Assembly (NCBI GenBank): GCA_041608775.1 | Contig: JBFISC010000149.1 | Coordinates: forward strand, 1 to 8,946 | Source of the DNA: UBA7803 sp041608775 | GTDB taxonomy: Bacteria > Pseudomonadota > Gammaproteobacteria > Pseudomonadales > Azotimanducaceae | Length of the DNA: 8,946 nt | Direction of reading: 5' to 3' | In this document: in pieces, positions 1-5,986 of the stretch | Layout of the letters: each line of letters begins with the position of its first letter | How positions within the stretch are numbered: position 1 is the first letter of the stretch | The notes under the pieces: model-generated | The model's database searches: none | What the model was told of the DNA's origin: nothing | What the model saw: the letters and a program-made list of their open reading frames with translations, nothing else | Made by a program: the position numbers and the translations under genes

Positions 1-1
1 C

Positions 2-145
2 GAAGCGGGCGAGGCGGTGACCATTCCCAGGGAGTGGACCGGGGTCTGGGAGACCGACGGCTACACCAAGATCTGGGTGATTTACGAGTCGGACGGCGGC
101 ACGAATGCCGGCGAGGTTGGTTCGGAGGACGGCTCGGGTTCCTGA
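2..145 (+). CDS. Cupin-domain protein (DUF861/Cupin_3-like), C-terminal end only
   Basis: This is the 3' end of a gene that enters from the left edge; 47 codons are visible before a TGA at 143-145. The frame reads GEAVTIPREWTGVWET followed by KIWVIYE. This matches the last strands of the small DUF861 cupin family, where a G-D/E-x-x-x-I-P-x-x-W/F-x-G-x-W-E motif precedes a K-x-x-V-I strand. Proteins of this family are usually about 110-130 residues long. They are single-domain beta-barrels of mostly unknown function and include relatives of ureidoglycine aminohydrolase. The last 18 or so residues are a polar Gly/Ser/Glu/Asp tail. That tail is encoded antisense to the C-terminal tail of the VOC-DUF998 gene, giving a 64-bp convergent overlap (82-145). 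The family call rests on one motif, so the exact substrate or role cannot be given. Confidence 0.7.
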   Translation, partial: EAGEAVTIPREWTGVWETDGYTKIWVIYESDGGTNAGEVGSEDGSGS

Positions 146-1155
146 TCCGGGCGCAGCCGGCCCACCGAGACGATGGCGATCCAGCCGAACAGGGCCGCTT
201 CGGTCACCCGCTGCCAGGCACCGCGGAACGCGCCGTCCGGGTTCGAGCCCATCCAGTAGAACACGCCGAGCACCAACAGCCCAAGCAGGATGGTGGTCAT
301 GCCGAGCTGACGCAGCGGATGACGGCGGGCCAGTGCGGCGCCGATCAGCAGCATTCCGGCGCCGCCGCCGAGATACTCGAGCAGGCCGCCCAGGTTGTGA
401 GCTGCCTGGCGCGCCGACCCCTCTGCCGGGCAACCGGCGTCGCAGGGCGCGAACGCGGCCAGCAGGTAGCCGGCGGCAACGCCGAGAAACAGCAGGCAGC
501 CCACGGCCGAGCCCGGCGAGCGGGCCAGCGCGCGCCAGCCGAGCCCGATGAACGCTGCCACCAGCAGGCCAATGGTCAGGAACCCGCCGAGGCTCACCAG
601 CCGCCCGTGGGGCGCGCCAATGGCGCCGAGCTCGCTGATGTACTGGGCGGTGTGGCTGAACCCCGGGGTCTGCCAGCCGCCGACGACGGGCACCAGCAGG
701 GCGAGCGCCACCGCGGCGAGCCCGGCGACGGAAGCCGCTGCCGGCAGCGGCACGTGGTCGTCGTCGCGGCGGCGTCGGCGTTGGCGATCCTGAATGCAGA
801 ACTCGTTGCCCTCGGGATCGAGCATTACGGTGAACCCGTCATGCTCGTCCCGCACCGTCGCGCCGAGGCCGGTGAGTCGCGCCACCTCGAGGGCCCGGGC
901 GGGCGTGTCGACATCGAGATGCACGCGGTTGCGGCCGGTCTTCGGGTTGTCCCGCCGCTGGAACCACAGGGTCACTCCCGGCCCGTCGACGGCGACGCTC
1001 GGGTCCGTCTCCGGGTCCAGGCCCTGCGCGGCCAGCCGGGCGATCTCGGTTTCGTCGTAGGGCCGCAGCTCGAAGCCGTCGAGCACCTGTGCCCAGAATC
1101 GGGCCAGGCGCGGCGGGTTCGCGCTGTCGATCACGATCTCGCGAAGGCGCGCCAT
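82..1155 (-). CDS. VOC (glyoxalase-like) domain fused to a DUF998 membrane domain
   Basis: The 357-residue protein starts at ATG (1153-1155) and ends at TAA (82-84). Residues 1-123 form a glyoxalase-like VOC domain of the Glyoxalase_6 type: an opening IVIDSANPPRLARFWAQVL, a central RVHLDVD strand and a closing DPEGNEFC motif. H79 and E118 sit at usual metal-ligand positions, but the His expected near residue 8 is absent, so the metal site may be incomplete. An Arg/Asp linker (124-134, RQRRRRRDDDH) leads to about six hydrophobic helices (about 143-160, 188-206, 217-236, 257-275, 285-303, 318-333). The DUF998 signs are SELGAIGAP near 174-182, APCDAGC near 237-242 and a QAAHNLGG segment near 250-257. 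DUF998 has no settled function. The basic linker suggests that the VOC domain is cytoplasmic. The tail from about 338 is Pro/Ser/Glu-rich and probably disordered. No strong Shine-Dalgarno precedes the ATG, and an in-frame stop lies at 1183-1185. Both halves are recognisable; the function of the fusion is unknown. Confidence 0.85.
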   Translation of the reverse strand: MARLREIVIDSANPPRLARFWAQVLDGFELRPYDETEIARLAAQGLDPETDPSVAVDGPGVTLWFQRRDNPKTGRNRVHLDVDTPARALEVARLTGLGATVRDEHDGFTVMLDPEGNEFCIQDRQRRRRRDDDHVPLPAAASVAGLAAVALALLVPVVGGWQTPGFSHTAQYISELGAIGAPHGRLVSLGGFLTIGLLVAAFIGLGWRALARSPGSAVGCLLFLGVAAGYLLAAFAPCDAGCPAEGSARQAAHNLGGLLEYLGGGAGMLLIGAALARRHPLRQLGMTTILLGLLVLGVFYWMGSNPDGAFRGAWQRVTEAALFGWIAIVSVGRLRPDQEPEPSSEPTSPAFVPPSDS

Positions 1156-1265
1156 CAGCCGGTCACGCTGACACGGAGCCGGTCATGGGTTGCCCGCCTT
1201 CACGTAGCAGACTTCCAGCTTGACTCAGCGGGTCCGGTGACCGACATCGGGCGGCTCCGGTTCGC
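1156..1265. other. 110-bp intergenic region between esterase and VOC-DUF998 genes
   Basis: This spacer lies downstream of the esterase stop and upstream of the VOC-DUF998 start, both on the - strand. It is long enough to hold a promoter for the VOC-DUF998 gene, but I see no convincing -35/-10 pair and no terminator hairpin with a T-run. A dispersed 8-bp inverted repeat (CGGAGCCG at 1174-1181, CGGCTCCG at 1252-1259) has a 70-bp loop and is probably chance in such GC-rich DNA. It is unclear whether the two - strand genes are co-transcribed. Confidence 0.4.
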
Positions 1266-2738
1266 TCAGCGCAGACCGGTCCAGGCTTCCCGCTCGGCGC
1301 CGTCCGGGTCGAGGACCAGCTCGCTGGTGACGTCGAACTTCATCGTGGCACGGCGTTCGGGCTCATAGCGGTCCCAGCCCGGGTCGAGATCGTGGAGGAA
1401 CCGGGTCCAGGCCTGGTGCATGTAGCTGGCGAGGTCCTGCGGCCGCTCGCCGGGGCCGAGAAAGATGTCGACGCCGGGCTTGTCGAGGTTGTCGAAGGCG
1501 AACGGAATCTCCAGCGCGTGGGTCGCGCCGAGCCGTCCTTCGAAGGCGCGGGACTCCCAGCAGAACCAGTACATCCAGGTCGGCGTGTCCGGCTGACCGT
1601 CACGCGCCTCCGCGAGGCGCACGGCCGGGATGCGGAACATGTGGTCGGTGGTGAAGGCGATTTGAATGTCCTCGGCCCGGGCGCCGGGGCGGTTGCGCCG
1701 GTACGCGGCGAGGGTGGTTTCAGCGCCGTAGCGGCCGGCCAGCCGCGTGAGCTTGGCGTCGTCGGTGTCGCCGTAACCCCAGAGCGTGGTCTCGTGACGA
1801 TTGGTTCCGGTGAGGACCGGGATTCCCCGGGACGCGCCGGCGCGGATCGCCTCCAGCGGATCGGCGGGCACCACCCGGTTGCCCTGTACCGGGTAGAACG
1901 GCGACACCGCCACGCCGAGTACCTCGACGGTGCGGGCTCCGTCGCCGATGTCCTTGATGATCCTGCCCTGGGCATCGAGGATCGCCTGGGTCTCCACGGC
2001 CTGCAGCGCCTCGATGCTGTCCGCGCCCAGCGCTTCCAGCAGCCGCCCGGCCACCAGGCGCCCGGCCTCGGCGGGCAGGGTGTGGTGGGCGCCGCCGCTC
2101 TGGGCGATGGCGCCTCGGAACAGGCCCTCCGCCAGCGGGCTTGCCAGCAGCGTGCCGACGCTGAACGCGCCTGCCGATTCCCCGGCGATGGTGACCTTCG
2201 CCGGGTCGCCGCCGAAGCGCGCGATGTTGTCGCGCACCCACTCGAGCGCCCGGATCTGGTCCAGCAGGCCGTTCGCGCCGGACGTGGCGAAGTCGTCGCC
2301 GAACGCCGACAGGTCGGTGAACCCGAGAGCGCCGAGCCGGTAGTTGATGCTGACCACCACGACGTCGCCGTTGCCGGCGAAACGCGCACCGTTGTACCAG
2401 GGAATGGCGCCCTGGCCGGTCCGATAGCCGCCGCCGTGAATCCAGAACAGCACCGGGCGGCGACCGTCGTCCAGCGCCGGTGTCGTCACGTTGAGGGTCA
2501 GACAGTTTTCGTCCCAGCGCACCGATGCGCTGTCCGTGAGGCCGCCGCTGGGAACCTGGGGGGCCGCTGGACCGAAGCGGGTCGCCGGCCGGGTCTGCTG
2601 CCAGGGCTCGAGGGGTTGAGGCGCGCGGAAGCGATTGACGCCGGTGGGCGGCGCCGCGTAGGGAATTCCGGCGAACAGCAGCACGCCGTCCTTGCTGCGG
2701 CCCTGAACCGGGCCGTGGGTGGTTTCGGCGATGGTCAC
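1266..2738 (-). CDS. Type B carboxylesterase/lipase family protein (alpha/beta hydrolase)
   Basis: The 490-residue protein hydrolyses carboxylic esters by the serine-hydrolase mechanism; the natural substrate is unknown. The family hallmarks are all present: the N-terminal G-P-V-x-G segment and FAGIPYAAPP (22-31), the DENCLTLNV signature (76-84), the oxyanion-hole HGGG (101-104), the nucleophile elbow GESAG with Ser188 (186-190), the acid Glu316 in GTNRHET, and the catalytic His407 in GATHALEIPFAFDN. The length is close to the usual bacterial size of about 500 residues, so the enzyme looks complete. The start is a GTG (2736-2738) with AGGAGG six bases upstream. No signal peptide is visible: the protein opens directly with the family's first beta strand, so it is probably cytoplasmic. 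It is transcribed divergently from the TAXI-TRAP operon across 129 bp, which may mean shared regulation. Related enzymes act on p-nitrobenzyl, carbamate or xenobiotic esters, but the sequence does not choose among them. Confidence 0.93.
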   Translation of the reverse strand: MTIAETTHGPVQGRSKDGVLLFAGIPYAAPPTGVNRFRAPQPLEPWQQTRPATRFGPAAPQVPSGGLTDSASVRWDENCLTLNVTTPALDDGRRPVLFWIHGGGYRTGQGAIPWYNGARFAGNGDVVVVSINYRLGALGFTDLSAFGDDFATSGANGLLDQIRALEWVRDNIARFGGDPAKVTIAGESAGAFSVGTLLASPLAEGLFRGAIAQSGGAHHTLPAEAGRLVAGRLLEALGADSIEALQAVETQAILDAQGRIIKDIGDGARTVEVLGVAVSPFYPVQGNRVVPADPLEAIRAGASRGIPVLTGTNRHETTLWGYGDTDDAKLTRLAGRYGAETTLAAYRRNRPGARAEDIQIAFTTDHMFRIPAVRLAEARDGQPDTPTWMYWFCWESRAFEGRLGATHALEIPFAFDNLDKPGVDIFLGPGERPQDLASYMHQAWTRFLHDLDPGWDRYEPERRATMKFDVTSELVLDPDGAEREAWTGLR

Positions 2739-2867
2739 GATTTCCCTCCTGTTTCCCGAGCCGAAAGGGTAACCGCCCGGCCTCCTGGACGCACCTGACT
2801 TTGTCCGGCCCGCCCAGGCCCTGGCGATGTCTTGTAGACTGGCGGCTGCATCGATCGGGGGGAGCGC
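2739..2867. promoter_or_regulatory. Divergent control region between esterase and TAXI-TRAP operon
   Basis: The 129 bp between two divergent starts must hold the signals for both transcripts unless transcription starts further inside either gene. Candidate + strand elements are TTGTCC at 2801-2806 (-35-like) and TAGACT at 2835-2840 (-10-like). Their spacing of 28 bp is too long for a single sigma70 promoter, so at most one is real. A small inverted repeat, CCAGG-C-CCTGG (2813-2823), lies between them and might be an operator half-site pair or chance. A G-rich stretch, GGGGGGAG (2857-2864), just before the ATG at 2868 is the likely ribosome binding site of the binding-protein gene. That a control region exists is safe; the individual boxes are weak guesses. 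Confidence 0.4.
2745..2750 (-). promoter_or_regulatory. Strong ribosome binding site of the carboxylesterase gene
   Basis: On the - strand the bases read AGGAGG, a perfect Shine-Dalgarno match, six bases before the GTG at 2736-2738. This spacing fixes the start of the esterase at the GTG. Confidence 0.8.
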
Positions 2868-4034
2868 ATGAAGCCGTTGGGATTACGAACGACCGGCCTG
2901 GTGCTGGTGGTGGCACTGGCGCAGACGGCAGCGGCCGCTCCGCAAGGGCTGCCCCGGGCCATGGCCTGGAGCGCCTACAATCTGGGCACCACGGGCTACA
3001 ACCAGGCCGTCGCCATCGGCAAGGTGCTGAAGGACAACTACAACGTCACCCTGCGGGTGCTGCCCGGCAAGAACGACGTTTCCCGGCTGCTGCCGCTGGT
3101 GCGCGGCCGGGTTCAGCTCTCGGCCAACGGCGTCGCCACCTACTTCGCCCAGGAGGGTGCGTTCCAGTTCGCTGATCCGAACTGGGGGCCGCTGCCGCTG
3201 CGACTGGTGATGGTGTCGAACGGCGACAGCAACCAGGCGCTGGCGGTCGCCGCCGACACCGGCATCAGCTCCTTCGATCAGCTGCGCGGGCGCCGGGTGC
3301 CCTACGTGCGCGGCGCGCCGTCGCTGAACGTCTCGACGGAGGCCTTCCTGGCCTGCGGGGGGCTTTCCTGGAACGACGTCGAGCGGGTCGAGTTTCCCGG
3401 CTACGGGGCCATGTGGACCGGCATCGTCAACGGGCAGGTGGACGCGGCCTATGCCACTACGGTCTCCGGACCGACGCGCAAGCTGGAAGCGTCGCCGCGG
3501 GGAATCCGCTGGCCCCCGGCCCGCCATGGGGATGCTGCGTGCTGGGCTGGCATCGAGCGGGTCGCGCCGTACTTCATCAAGCACGTGGCCACCCGGGGCG
3601 CGGGCATCAGCGCGTCGCAGCCGCATGAAGGCGCCACCTATCCGTACCCGCTGCTGATCGGTCTGGACAGCACCGATGCGGACATGGTCCACGCCGTGGC
3701 GGAAGTCATCCACCACCATTACGACGAGTTCAAGAACGCCGATCCAGGCGCCGTCGGCTGGGCCATGGACCGCCAGCGGTTCGACTGGGTCGTGCCCTAC
3801 CACGAAGGGGCGGTTAGATACTTCCGCAAGATCGGGGTCTGGAGCGACGCCTTCGAGGCGCACAACCGGCGCCTGCTGGAGCGTCAGCGGGTGCTGGGTG
3901 AAGCGTGGCGGACGGTGAAGGCGCGCTCGTTCGACTCGGATCAGGCGTTTACCGACGCCTGGCTCGCGGCCCGGGTGCAGGCCCTGGAAGCCGCCGGCTT
4001 CGATCCCGTCTGGACGAACCCGCAATCCCGTTGA
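2868..4034 (+). CDS. TAXI family TRAP transporter solute-binding protein
   Basis: The 388-residue periplasmic receptor captures a substrate and delivers it to the fused permease encoded next. It opens with a short signal peptide: MKPLGLR, a hydrophobic core (about 8-20) and an Ala-rich cleavage zone near residues 21-24. The mature protein shows the TAXI pattern: YNLGTTGYNQA (37-47) in the first substrate-binding lobe, the strand and turn VQLSANGVATYFAQEG (82-97), SSFDQLRGRRVPYVRGAPS (134-152), and GIVNGQVDAAY (185-195). A later block, SPRGIRWPP (209-217) and YPYPLLIG (258-265), is shared with a long TAXI subfamily. At 388 residues it exceeds the usual size of about 320 because of a helical C-terminal part (about 300-388). 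The start is ATG 2868-2870 behind a G-rich ribosome binding site. The stop TGA (4032-4034) overlaps the likely start of the permease gene. TAXI receptors have been tied to glutamate, glutamine or dicarboxylate uptake in other bacteria, but the ligand here cannot be read from the sequence. Confidence 0.92.
   Translation: MKPLGLRTTGLVLVVALAQTAAAAPQGLPRAMAWSAYNLGTTGYNQAVAIGKVLKDNYNVTLRVLPGKNDVSRLLPLVRGRVQLSANGVATYFAQEGAFQFADPNWGPLPLRLVMVSNGDSNQALAVAADTGISSFDQLRGRRVPYVRGAPSLNVSTEAFLACGGLSWNDVERVEFPGYGAMWTGIVNGQVDAAYATTVSGPTRKLEASPRGIRWPPARHGDAACWAGIERVAPYFIKHVATRGAGISASQPHEGATYPYPLLIGLDSTDADMVHAVAEVIHHHYDEFKNADPGAVGWAMDRQRFDWVVPYHEGAVRYFRKIGVWSDAFEAHNRRLLERQRVLGEAWRTVKARSFDSDQAFTDAWLAARVQALEAAGFDPVWTNPQSR
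4031..4034 (+). promoter_or_regulatory. TTGA stop/start overlap coupling the two TRAP genes
   Basis: The bases TTGA carry the probable TTG initiation codon of the permease (4031-4033) and the TGA stop of the binding protein (4032-4034). The next in-frame alternative, a GTG at 4082, falls inside the first membrane segment and would truncate it. The upstream GTG and ATG choices lie within the binding-protein gene. The TTG is therefore the best start, although no clear ribosome binding site precedes it. Confidence 0.6.
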
Positions 4035-5953
4035 GCGACGCCGCCTCAGCGTCGGGTGAGTTCGACGCGCTGCGCTACGGGGTGGCGCTGGCGGCGGCGG
4101 TGACGCTGCTGCTGGCGATGGACACCCTGCGCCTGTTCGGTGGTGATCCGCTGCTGTCCGCCTGGATTCGACTCGAGACCCACTACTACTTCGCGCTGCT
4201 CGGCGCTCTGCTGCCGCTGGTGTATCTGGTGTTCGCCCGCTGGCTGCCGCTGGATCTGCTCCTCGCCGTGGCGGTGGTGAGCTGCTGCGCGTACTTCTTC
4301 CAGCACGCCGAAGACATCGTCGATCTCGGCTGGGAGTTCGGCGCCCCGCCGGTGGCCACCGGGCTGGCGGTCGCGCTGTGGCTGCTCTTGCTCGAGGCGG
4401 TGCGCCGCGCCGGCGGCTGGGCGCTGTTCGCGATCACCGCCGCGTTCTCGCTGATGCCCATGGTGGCCGACAGCCTGCCGGCGCCGTTCGCCGGGCTGCC
4501 GGCGGATCTGCCCCAGACCGCGGCCTATCACGTGCTCAGCATCGAGAGCATCTTCGGGCTGCCGTTCCGGGCGTTCGCAGAGCTGGTCATCGGCTTCGTG
4601 CTGTTCGGCCTGGCGCTGCAGCAGACCGGCGGCGGCCGGTTCTTCCTCGACCTCGCGTTCGGCCTACTCGGCCACGTCCGTGGGGGCGCCGCCAAGGTGG
4701 CCATCGTTTCCAGCGGCCTCATGGGGTCCATGAGCGGCAGCGTGGTGACCAACGTGCTCACCACCGGCCAGCTCACCATCCCGGCGATGAAAGCCACCGG
4801 CATGAAGCCGGAGGTCGCCGGCGGCGTGGAGGCCTGCGCCTCCACCGGCGGCGTGCTGCTGCCGCCGATCATGGGTTCCACGGCCTTCGTCATGGCGACG
4901 TTTCTGGAGGTGCCTTACTACGAGGTGGCGCTGGCTGCCGCGGTGCCGTCGCTGCTGTACTTCACCGGCCTGTTTCTGCAGGTGGACGCCCATGCCGCAG
5001 CCAGTGGCCTCGAAGGTCTGGATCGCCGCGATCTGCCCGGGGTCTGGCCGACCCTGAAGGCGGGCTGGTACTACCTCGGCGCCTTCGTCGCGCTGGTGTT
5101 CCTGCTGGTGGTGATGCAGCGGGAGTCGGTAGCGCCCTATATCGCCACCGGACTGCTGCTGGTGCTCAACCAGTTCTCCCGGGAGCACCGCTGGGGCGTG
5201 GCCGAAGCCATTGACTTCCTGTTCGCCACCGGCCGGCTGCTGGCCGAGCTGGTGGCGGTGTTGGCGGGGGTGGGGCTGATCGTTGGCGCGCTCTCGCTGA
5301 CCGGCCTGTCCGGTACCCTGGTGAACGATCTGCTCTACCTCGCCGGTGACTCTGTGTGGCTGCTGCTGCTGATGGGCGCGCTCACCAGCTTCGTGCTCGG
5401 CATCGGCATGACCGTGACCGCCGCGTACATCTTTCTCGCTATCGTGCTGGCGCCGGCGCTGATTCAAGGCGGCCTCGATCCCATGGCCGTGCACCTGTTC
5501 ATCCTCTATTGGGCCATGCTCTCGTTCATAACCCCGCCGGTGGCTCTCGGCGCGTATGCGGCGGCGTCGATCGCTCAGGCGCGGCCGCTGGCCACGGGCA
5601 TAGCCGCCATGCGCCTCGGCAGCGTGATCTACTTCATCCCGTTCATGTTCGTGTTGAACCCGGCGCTGATCCTCCACGACTCCGCTATCGATCTGGTGCT
5701 CGGTTTGGCGGAGGCATTCGCCGGTATCTGGCTGGTCGTGTGCGGGATTCAGGCGTACGTGCCGTGGCTGGGAACCCGCTGGAACGGCCTGCAGCGGCTG
5801 CTGCTTGTGGTGGGTGGCGTACTGGTCGCGCTGCCGCCGATCCTGCCGGAACTCACGGGTACGGTGCGTGGCACGCAGGTGGCAGCCGGGCTCGTGCTTG
5901 CCGTGGTGGCGGCGCTGCCGACGGCGCTGCGCCGCTCCGCACGGCCGGCATGA
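4031..5953 (+). CDS. TRAP transporter fused permease (4TM/12TM, DctQM-type)
   Basis: This integral inner-membrane protein is the secondary-transport part of the TAXI-TRAP system. It uses an ion gradient (Na+ or H+) to import the ligand handed over by the binding protein. I place the start at TTG 4031-4033, giving 640 residues. This TTG overlaps the upstream stop as TTGA, a common arrangement for translational coupling. The same frame is open back to 3905, but those 42 extra codons lie inside the binding-protein gene and read as Arg/Gly-rich, non-membrane sequence. Residues about 17-145 hold the four-helix DctQ-like part and the rest the large DctM-like part. Signature stretches are GSMSGSVVTNVLTTG (232-246), ACASTGGVLLPPIMGSTAF (268-286), GIGMTVTAAYIFLA (457-470) and ITPPVALGAYAAASIA (500-515). 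The hydrophobic C-terminal segments (about 555-635) fit the long fused family. No strong Shine-Dalgarno precedes the TTG, which fits translation by ribosomes finishing the upstream gene. Confidence 0.92.
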   Translation: MSDAASASGEFDALRYGVALAAAVTLLLAMDTLRLFGGDPLLSAWIRLETHYYFALLGALLPLVYLVFARWLPLDLLLAVAVVSCCAYFFQHAEDIVDLGWEFGAPPVATGLAVALWLLLLEAVRRAGGWALFAITAAFSLMPMVADSLPAPFAGLPADLPQTAAYHVLSIESIFGLPFRAFAELVIGFVLFGLALQQTGGGRFFLDLAFGLLGHVRGGAAKVAIVSSGLMGSMSGSVVTNVLTTGQLTIPAMKATGMKPEVAGGVEACASTGGVLLPPIMGSTAFVMATFLEVPYYEVALAAAVPSLLYFTGLFLQVDAHAAASGLEGLDRRDLPGVWPTLKAGWYYLGAFVALVFLLVVMQRESVAPYIATGLLLVLNQFSREHRWGVAEAIDFLFATGRLLAELVAVLAGVGLIVGALSLTGLSGTLVNDLLYLAGDSVWLLLLMGALTSFVLGIGMTVTAAYIFLAIVLAPALIQGGLDPMAVHLFILYWAMLSFITPPVALGAYAAASIAQARPLATGIAAMRLGSVIYFIPFMFVLNPALILHDSAIDLVLGLAEAFAGIWLVVCGIQAYVPWLGTRWNGLQRLLLVVGGVLVALPPILPELTGTVRGTQVAAGLVLAVVAALPTALRRSARPA

Positions 5954-5986
5954 CGCAGCCGTCGCCAGGGTCAGGGCGCTTCGCCG

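Noticed and set aside
1174..1259. Inverted repeat CGGAGCCG / CGGCTCCG in the 110-bp spacer
   Set aside because: The loop is 70 bp and the 8-bp GC-rich arms are likely to occur by chance; no regulator site is recognised.
34..1368. A 444-codon open frame on the + strand
   Set aside because: It lies antisense to the VOC-DUF998 gene and runs into the esterase gene. The translation is Arg/Gln/His/Gly-rich with no recognisable domain, as expected for a shadow frame in GC-rich DNA.
1392..2798. A 468-codon open frame on the + strand
   Set aside because: It is antisense to the carboxylesterase, which has a complete catalytic triad and a strong ribosome binding site. The antisense product shows no family motif.
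2883..4025. A 380-codon open frame on the - strand
   Set aside because: It is antisense to the TAXI receptor gene, has an Arg/His/Gln-rich composition and shows no domain.
4664..5677. A 337-codon open frame on the - strand
   Set aside because: It is antisense to the permease membrane helices. The His/Gln/Arg-rich translation is the typical mirror of Leu/Val/Ala-rich coding sequence.
5954..5986. Possible bidirectional terminator between the convergent permease and VWA genes
   Set aside because: Only a 4-bp stem (GGCG at 5975-5978 with CGCC at 5982-5985) is present, without a T-run on either strand. This is too weak to call.
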